Shown: in pieces, positions 12,146 to 16,381 of the stretch
Layout: every line of letters starts with the position of its first letter
Numbering within the stretch: position 1 is the stretch's first letter
Assembly: GCA_024689525.1 (NCBI GenBank)
Contig: JAILDI010000095.1
Coordinates: 1-16,381, forward strand
Length of the DNA stretch: 16,381 nucleotides
Reading direction: 5' to 3'
From: Bacteroidales bacterium
GTDB taxonomy: Bacteria; Bacteroidota; Bacteroidia; Bacteroidales; UBA932
The notes under the pieces: generated by a model
What the model was told of the DNA's origin: nothing
The model's input: the letters and a program-made list of their open reading frames with translations, nothing else
The model's database searches: none
Translations under genes and position numbers: made by a program

Positions 12146-14506
12146 ATGAAAAAATATATCTGCGCCATACTGGCCTGCGCCCTTGCCCTTTCCTGTGCAA
12201 AGAGTGTCGATGAGAACGTCGCCCCTCAGAAGCATGAGCCCGAGGCCGAAATGGAAACCACCGTTCCCGGCGAAGTAAAAGTCCTCTTTTCCGACGAAAT
12301 CGTGTCGATGATTGAATCCGGGGCCGATGCAATAGCAACCAAGGCCCCCGGCCTGAGCGAGCTGATGGACCGCCTGGGCATCGAGAGCATGGGACGCCTC
12401 TTCCCTTATGCCGGAGAATTCGAGGAGCGCACCCGCCGCGAAGGCCTCCACCGCTTCTACCTTATTAAATATAAGGCCGATGTACCAGTAACCAAGGCCA
12501 TGGACGACCTTACGATGGAACCCGGCGTCCTCCTCTCCGAGCCCGTGAAGAGAATAGTCAAGCGCGGCTTCAACGACCCCTATCTCAGTCGCCAGTGGCA
12601 TTATGTGAACACCCGTTATACCGATGCCGACATTCACGTGAAGGAAGTGTGGGAGAACTATACCGTGGGCAGCAACAAAGTGGTCGTGTGCGTTGTGGAC
12701 GAGCCCGTAGACCCCAGCCATCCCGACATCCAGGCCAACCTCTGGAAGGACAGCAAGGGCCACACCGGCTACAACTTCGCCCGCAACAGCTATGATATGA
12801 CCATCCGCCCGGATAACGGAGATGGAGATATCGGCCACGGCACCCACGTGGGTGGCACTATCTCCGCGGTAAACAACAACGGAGTGGGCCTCTGCGGCCT
12901 TGCCGGGGGCGACTATGCCAACGGCATCCAGGGAGTGCTCCTGCAATCGTCGGCCATCTTCTCAGGCAAACGGAGCGCCGACGACGAGAACTCCTGCAAA
13001 GCCATAAAGTGGGGTGCCGACCACGGTGCCCTGATTTCCCAGAACAGCTGGGGTCATCCTGCCGATGCCGACTACAACGGCACTATCACATCCGCCGAAC
13101 TGGCAGATTTCAAGAGCCAGACTATCGATGCGGCCACCAAGGCAGCCATCGACTATTTCATAAAATACGCAGGGTGCGACAACGCCGGCAATCAGCTTCC
13201 GGACTCCCCCATGAAGGGTGGTCTGGTTATTTTCGCCGCTGGCAATGAAGACATAGACTACGACATCATCTCCAGTTATGAGCCCGTTATTGCGGTAGGA
13301 GCATATGGCCCCTCCGGCACTAAGGCATCGTATTCCAACTACGGTAACTGGGTGGATATCGGCGCTCCGGGAGGAGAGGGAACAACCAGCAGCAACAGTA
13401 TCTGGAGCACACTTCCCAAAACAGTGGCCGACGGTTACGGCGGAGTTACCAGCAACACAGGCTATTACGGCGGAACAACTTGGGCCGGAACGTCTATGGC
13501 CTGTCCTCACGTATCAGGCGTTGCAGCTCTGCTGATTTCATACTTCGGCGGTGAAGGCTTTACGGCCGATAAGTGCAAGGAGTACCTGATCGAGGGATCC
13601 ACCGCCAACTACTTTTCCAACACCTATCCGCTGGGAAGGAAACTGGACGCCCTGGGCGCCATAACTTATGGCATCGAGCACGGCGGATCCTCGACTCCTC
13701 CGGAAGTGAATGTGGTCACCATCAAAGTAAACGGGACTGTTCCCTCCCAGATCCGCGCCCACGAAAGCGTGTCCTTCTCCGCATCGGCAACCAATTCCAA
13801 AGGCGATAACGTTCCCGTCATAATCCAGAACGCACCTTCGGGAGTGAGCCTTGCCAGCAACGGTACAATAACCATCGACGGCCCCACATCGGCCACGGGA
13901 AGCCATTCATTCACTATCACCGCCACCGATGAGGACGGAGCATCGGCCAACAGGACCATCAACTACACCATCCTGCAGAATCACGCCCCGCAGGCAATCG
14001 GCGACATTTACGATATGCTGTTCCCCACGATGAGCTACACCGTTACCGACCTCAAGCCCCTGTTCCTTGATCAGGACGGCGAAGAACCCGGTTTCAGCGC
14101 CTCCAGTTCCAACGAATCAGTAATATTGACATCGATTACTGACGGCAAACTGACACTCACGCCCAAGGGCTACGGCGATGCCACCGTCACCGTTACTGCC
14201 AGGGACTTCCTGGGCCTCACGGCTACCATCTCGTTCAAACTGGTGGTTTACAACCCGGCGGTTCCTGTCGATACATATCCCAGGCAGGTTTCCAACTACG
14301 TCAACATCCGCATCCCCACCGAGGACAAGCGGAACACAAGGATACAGATTGCCACCACATCCGGCACCCTGGTACACGATGAGAATTACTTCTTGAACGT
14401 GTTCACCCCCACGGGCATAGATATGTCCAGATGCGCGCCCGGATATTACACCGTCGCGGTAACATACAGCGGTAAGACTTATACCAGCAGGGTGGTTAAA
14501 CTATAG
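12146..14506 (+). CDS. S8 (subtilisin-like) serine protease with T9SS-like C-terminal domain
   Basis: This is a 786-residue protease. The N-terminus has a lipoprotein signal (ALSC, Cys17). Residues 30-140 look like a propeptide. The peptidase domain (about 150-510) carries the triad Asp185 (VVDEPVD), His231 (GHGTHVGG) and Ser450 (GTSMACPH), with the oxyanion Asn367 in AAGNED. Two Ig/cadherin-like domains follow at about 520-612 and 613-702, the second with LDQDGEE, a possible calcium site. The final 70 residues (NYVNIRIP ... PGYYTVAV ... TSRVVKL) resemble a type IX secretion sorting domain. A PorV/PorQ-like gene lies three bases upstream. The segment after the Asp has EP where many relatives have TG. 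A Cys-type signal together with a T9SS tail is odd. Its stop overlaps the convergent AKR gene in CTATAG. Confidence 0.85.
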   Translation: MKKYICAILACALALSCAKSVDENVAPQKHEPEAEMETTVPGEVKVLFSDEIVSMIESGADAIATKAPGLSELMDRLGIESMGRLFPYAGEFEERTRREGLHRFYLIKYKADVPVTKAMDDLTMEPGVLLSEPVKRIVKRGFNDPYLSRQWHYVNTRYTDADIHVKEVWENYTVGSNKVVVCVVDEPVDPSHPDIQANLWKDSKGHTGYNFARNSYDMTIRPDNGDGDIGHGTHVGGTISAVNNNGVGLCGLAGGDYANGIQGVLLQSSAIFSGKRSADDENSCKAIKWGADHGALISQNSWGHPADADYNGTITSAELADFKSQTIDAATKAAIDYFIKYAGCDNAGNQLPDSPMKGGLVIFAAGNEDIDYDIISSYEPVIAVGAYGPSGTKASYSNYGNWVDIGAPGGEGTTSSNSIWSTLPKTVADGYGGVTSNTGYYGGTTWAGTSMACPHVSGVAALLISYFGGEGFTADKCKEYLIEGSTANYFSNTYPLGRKLDALGAITYGIEHGGSSTPPEVNVVTIKVNGTVPSQIRAHESVSFSASATNSKGDNVPVIIQNAPSGVSLASNGTITIDGPTSATGSHSFTITATDEDGASANRTINYTILQNHAPQAIGDIYDMLFPTMSYTVTDLKPLFLDQDGEEPGFSASSSNESVILTSITDGKLTLTPKGYGDATVTVTARDFLGLTATISFKLVVYNPAVPVDTYPRQVSNYVNIRIPTEDKRNTRIQIATTSGTLVHDENYFLNVFTPTGIDMSRCAPGYYTVAVTYSGKTYTSRVVKL

Positions 14507-15838
14507 GGTATCCTGCTTGAGAGATTCCACGTACCGGGCGATTCTGAGAAGTTCGTCCGGTATTTTTATGCTCTGGGGGCAGTGCTCCACGCACTGGCCG
14601 CAGCCTATGCAATGGTCGGCCTGACGGACCTTGTCGATGGTTTTGTCGTAGCTTGTAAGGTATGCCCTCTTGAGCTTCTGATAGTCCTTCTGCACTGCCG
14701 TTTGCGCATAAGTACCCTCCGTGATGCAGCGGTTGTAGTGCTGGAACACGCCCGGGATGTCGATTCCGTAAGGGCAGGGCATACAGTACTTGCAGTTGGT
14801 GCAGTTGATCATCGGGTATTCTTTCATTTCCACCGCCATACGCTCCATGAACTCCAGCTCCTCTTCGGTCATATAGCGGAAATGGCTGAAGGTTTCCACA
14901 TTCTCACGGAGCGGGTCCATCGACGACATTCCCGACAGCAGCACCTGGATGCGCGGATGGCTGCCCACGAAGCGGAACGCCCAGGACGCCACGCTATGCT
15001 CCGGGTCGCGCGCCTTCATCTGAGCCTCGATATTGGCCGGGACATTGGCCAGGCGGCCGCCCAGCAGCGGTTCCATCACCATAATGGGAATACCGCGTTT
15101 GTCCAGCTCCGCGTACAGATATGATGCGTTGGTGTTGCGCCGGCCATCGGCATGGTTCCAATCGACATAGTTCATCTCTATCATCACGAAATCCCACACC
15201 GTCTCCCCGCTGTCGTGCAGTTCCATGAAATGGTCGAAGGTCTCCGGGGAGCCGTGGAAAGAGAATCCAAGGTTGCGGATTGCCCCTTCCGCCTTTTTCT
15301 GCTTGAGCCAGTCGATCATTCCGTTTTCCACATACCGGGCTTCATATGCACGACGCCCGCCTCCCCCGATAGAGTGAAGGAGGTAATAGTCGATATAGTC
15401 GGTATTGAAAATCTGCAGCGACTCCTCGAACATCTTCTTCGAGGCCTCCGGGGAACTGTCCCCGAAATTGGACAGTTTGGTAGCAAGATAATAACTATCG
15501 CGAGGATACTTGCTCAAGGCGATGGCCGCAGCCTTTTCCGACTGCCCCTGCAGGTACGCCGGTGAAGTATCGTAATAGTTGATGCCGCTCTTCATGGCGT
15601 AATCCACCATTTCGTTCACAGCTTCCTGGTCGATGATATCCTTGCCGTCAGGCCCCGGAATCATTGGCCAGCGCATACAGCCATAGCCAAGCAGCGAGGT
15701 TTTGTCGCCATTTTTGGGGTTGATGCGGTATTCCATCCCCTCGCCCTCCCTGGGGGCCGATGATTCCTTGATGCGGGGAGCGCAGGCCGCCGTGAGGGCC
15801 GCCGCGCCGCTTATCTTGATGAAGTCTCTGCGTTTCAT
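14501..15838 (-). CDS. Tat-exported aldo/keto reductase with two 4Fe-4S motifs
   Basis: This is a 445-residue protein. The N-terminus MKRRDFIKISGAAALTAAC is a twin-arginine signal, with a Cys at 19 that could be a lipobox. The aldo/keto reductase barrel follows, with the tetrad Asp90 and Tyr95 (YYDTSPAY), Lys121 (ATK) and His156 (YYLLHS). The C-terminal region has CTNCKYCMPCP and CIGCGQCVEHCP, two ferredoxin-like clusters. Such AKR-ferredoxin fusions are frequent in anaerobes and presumably couple the carbonyl reduction to an iron-sulfur electron donor. The start overlaps the polyferredoxin stop as ATGA, so the two are coupled. The substrate is unknown. Periplasmic location is inferred from the Tat signal. 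Confidence 0.85.
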   Translation of the reverse strand: MKRRDFIKISGAAALTAACAPRIKESSAPREGEGMEYRINPKNGDKTSLLGYGCMRWPMIPGPDGKDIIDQEAVNEMVDYAMKSGINYYDTSPAYLQGQSEKAAAIALSKYPRDSYYLATKLSNFGDSSPEASKKMFEESLQIFNTDYIDYYLLHSIGGGGRRAYEARYVENGMIDWLKQKKAEGAIRNLGFSFHGSPETFDHFMELHDSGETVWDFVMIEMNYVDWNHADGRRNTNASYLYAELDKRGIPIMVMEPLLGGRLANVPANIEAQMKARDPEHSVASWAFRFVGSHPRIQVLLSGMSSMDPLRENVETFSHFRYMTEEELEFMERMAVEMKEYPMINCTNCKYCMPCPYGIDIPGVFQHYNRCITEGTYAQTAVQKDYQKLKRAYLTSYDKTIDKVRQADHCIGCGQCVEHCPQSIKIPDELLRIARYVESLKQDTL

Positions 15839-16381
15839 AGAATGTGGTCCTCCCTACCGTTAACAGTGATTGCGCTGATTGGCCTCACGGGGCACAGATA
15901 CTCGCAGGCCCCGCAGCCGATGCAAATCTGCTCCGCCACCACTGGCGTGAGTCCCCTGTCGGTTTCCACCATCGTGATTGCTCCGGTGGGACATTTCGTT
16001 GCGCAGTTTCCGCAATTGACGCCCTTGAGCGACAGGCAGGCGTCCAGGTTTACGCGGGCCGTACCTACGTGATACTCCGTTTTCTCTTCCCTGCCGATGG
16101 GCTTGATTGCACCGGCGGGGCACAGCTGCGAACAGCGCGTGCACTCCGGGCGGCAGAAGCCCTTCTCGAAGCCCATCTCCGGCTGCATGATGTGCTCCAG
16201 ATTTGCCGATGGCCTGAGCACCCCGTTAGGGCACTCAGATATGCACAGCTGGCACGCCGTGCACCTGCGATAGAAGTCCCGTACGCTCCTGGAGCCCGGA
16301 GGCGTGAGCGGCACGTCCCGCTCCGGCACCGCCTTGGGCAGCACCGTCGCAAATCCGCCATCGACCTTCTTCTCCTGCGCC
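15835..16381 (-). CDS. Polyferredoxin, four 4Fe-4S motifs, N-terminus outside the window
   Basis: The visible 181 residues are the C-terminal part of a larger protein. The frame stays open to the window edge (GTG at 16344 is not taken as the start, because an open frame continues upstream of it). Four clusters are visible in order: CTACQLCISECP, CRPECTRCSQLCP, CLSLKGVNCGNCATKCP and CIGCGACEYLCP. The second has spacing C-x3-C and the third C-x7-C for the first two cysteines. Such proteins in Bacteroidota usually have an N-terminal membrane part, which would make it a membrane-anchored electron carrier, but that part is not seen. It overlaps the AKR start as ATGA and probably delivers electrons to it. 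Confidence 0.8.
   Translation of the reverse strand, partial: AQEKKVDGGFATVLPKAVPERDVPLTPPGSRSVRDFYRRCTACQLCISECPNGVLRPSANLEHIMQPEMGFEKGFCRPECTRCSQLCPAGAIKPIGREEKTEYHVGTARVNLDACLSLKGVNCGNCATKCPTGAITMVETDRGLTPVVAEQICIGCGACEYLCPVRPISAITVNGREDHIL

Noticed and set aside
11837..12946. Long minus-strand open frame of 369 residues opposite the PorV-like and protease genes
   Set aside because: It is antisense to two well-supported genes, spans both, and reads as His/Ala/Gly-rich low-complexity. It comes from codon bias in a GC-rich genome.

Overview
The window looks like chromosomal DNA from a GC-rich member of the Bacteroidota, most likely the order Bacteroidales. The reasons are the repeated promoter pattern TTG-N19-21-TAnnTTTG, the lack of Shine-Dalgarno sequences at most starts, lipoprotein signals of the type SC followed by charged residues, a PorV/PorQ-like outer-membrane protein next to a protease with a type IX secretion (T9SS)-like C-terminus, a PepSY-like lipoprotein, and a tRNA that does not encode its CCA end. 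I cannot name the genus.

Layout. 37-489 (+) is a small protein with an EF-hand/dockerin-like calcium loop. 492-2542 (-) is a coupled pair, a ThrE-type amino-acid exporter and a YhfC-family membrane protease homologue. 2634-3322 (-) is a type II toxin-antitoxin pair (ribbon-helix-helix antitoxin, PIN toxin) with a palindromic operator. 3455-4739 (-) is a shortened TMEM43-family membrane protein followed by a small secreted lipocalin-like protein. 4840-5244 (+) is a lipoprotein, divergent from the TMEM43 gene. 5245-7755 (-) is a tight three-gene lipid operon: PlsX-like phosphate acyltransferase, a dedicated acyl carrier protein, and a PlsC-type acyltransferase with a zinc ribbon. 7756-8047 is intergenic and carries palindromic repeats. 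8048-8236 (-) is a DUF6440-type protein. 8503-9386 (+) is an outer-membrane beta-barrel candidate overlapping an Arg-rich secreted protein. 9519-10312 (+) is a small secreted ORF and a PepSY-like lipoprotein. 10313-11013 is an AT-richer stretch without a convincing intact gene, ending in the terminator of tRNA-Ser(GGA) (-). 11213-14506 (+) is the PorV/PorQ-family protein and an S8 protease. 14501-16381 (-) is an aldo/keto reductase with two 4Fe-4S motifs and the C-terminal part of a polyferredoxin that runs off the window.

How the genes work together. Translational coupling is common: four minus-strand pairs share ATGA overlaps, and 8503/9063 share TAATG. The most interesting unit is the plsX-acp-acyltransferase operon, which has the composition of a self-contained acyl-transfer route to an unknown lipid. 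Second are the T9SS-linked protease pair and the redox pair at the right edge. The rest is mostly envelope proteins of unknown role. I see no CRISPR array, phage, transposase or clear defence system other than the toxin-antitoxin pair.
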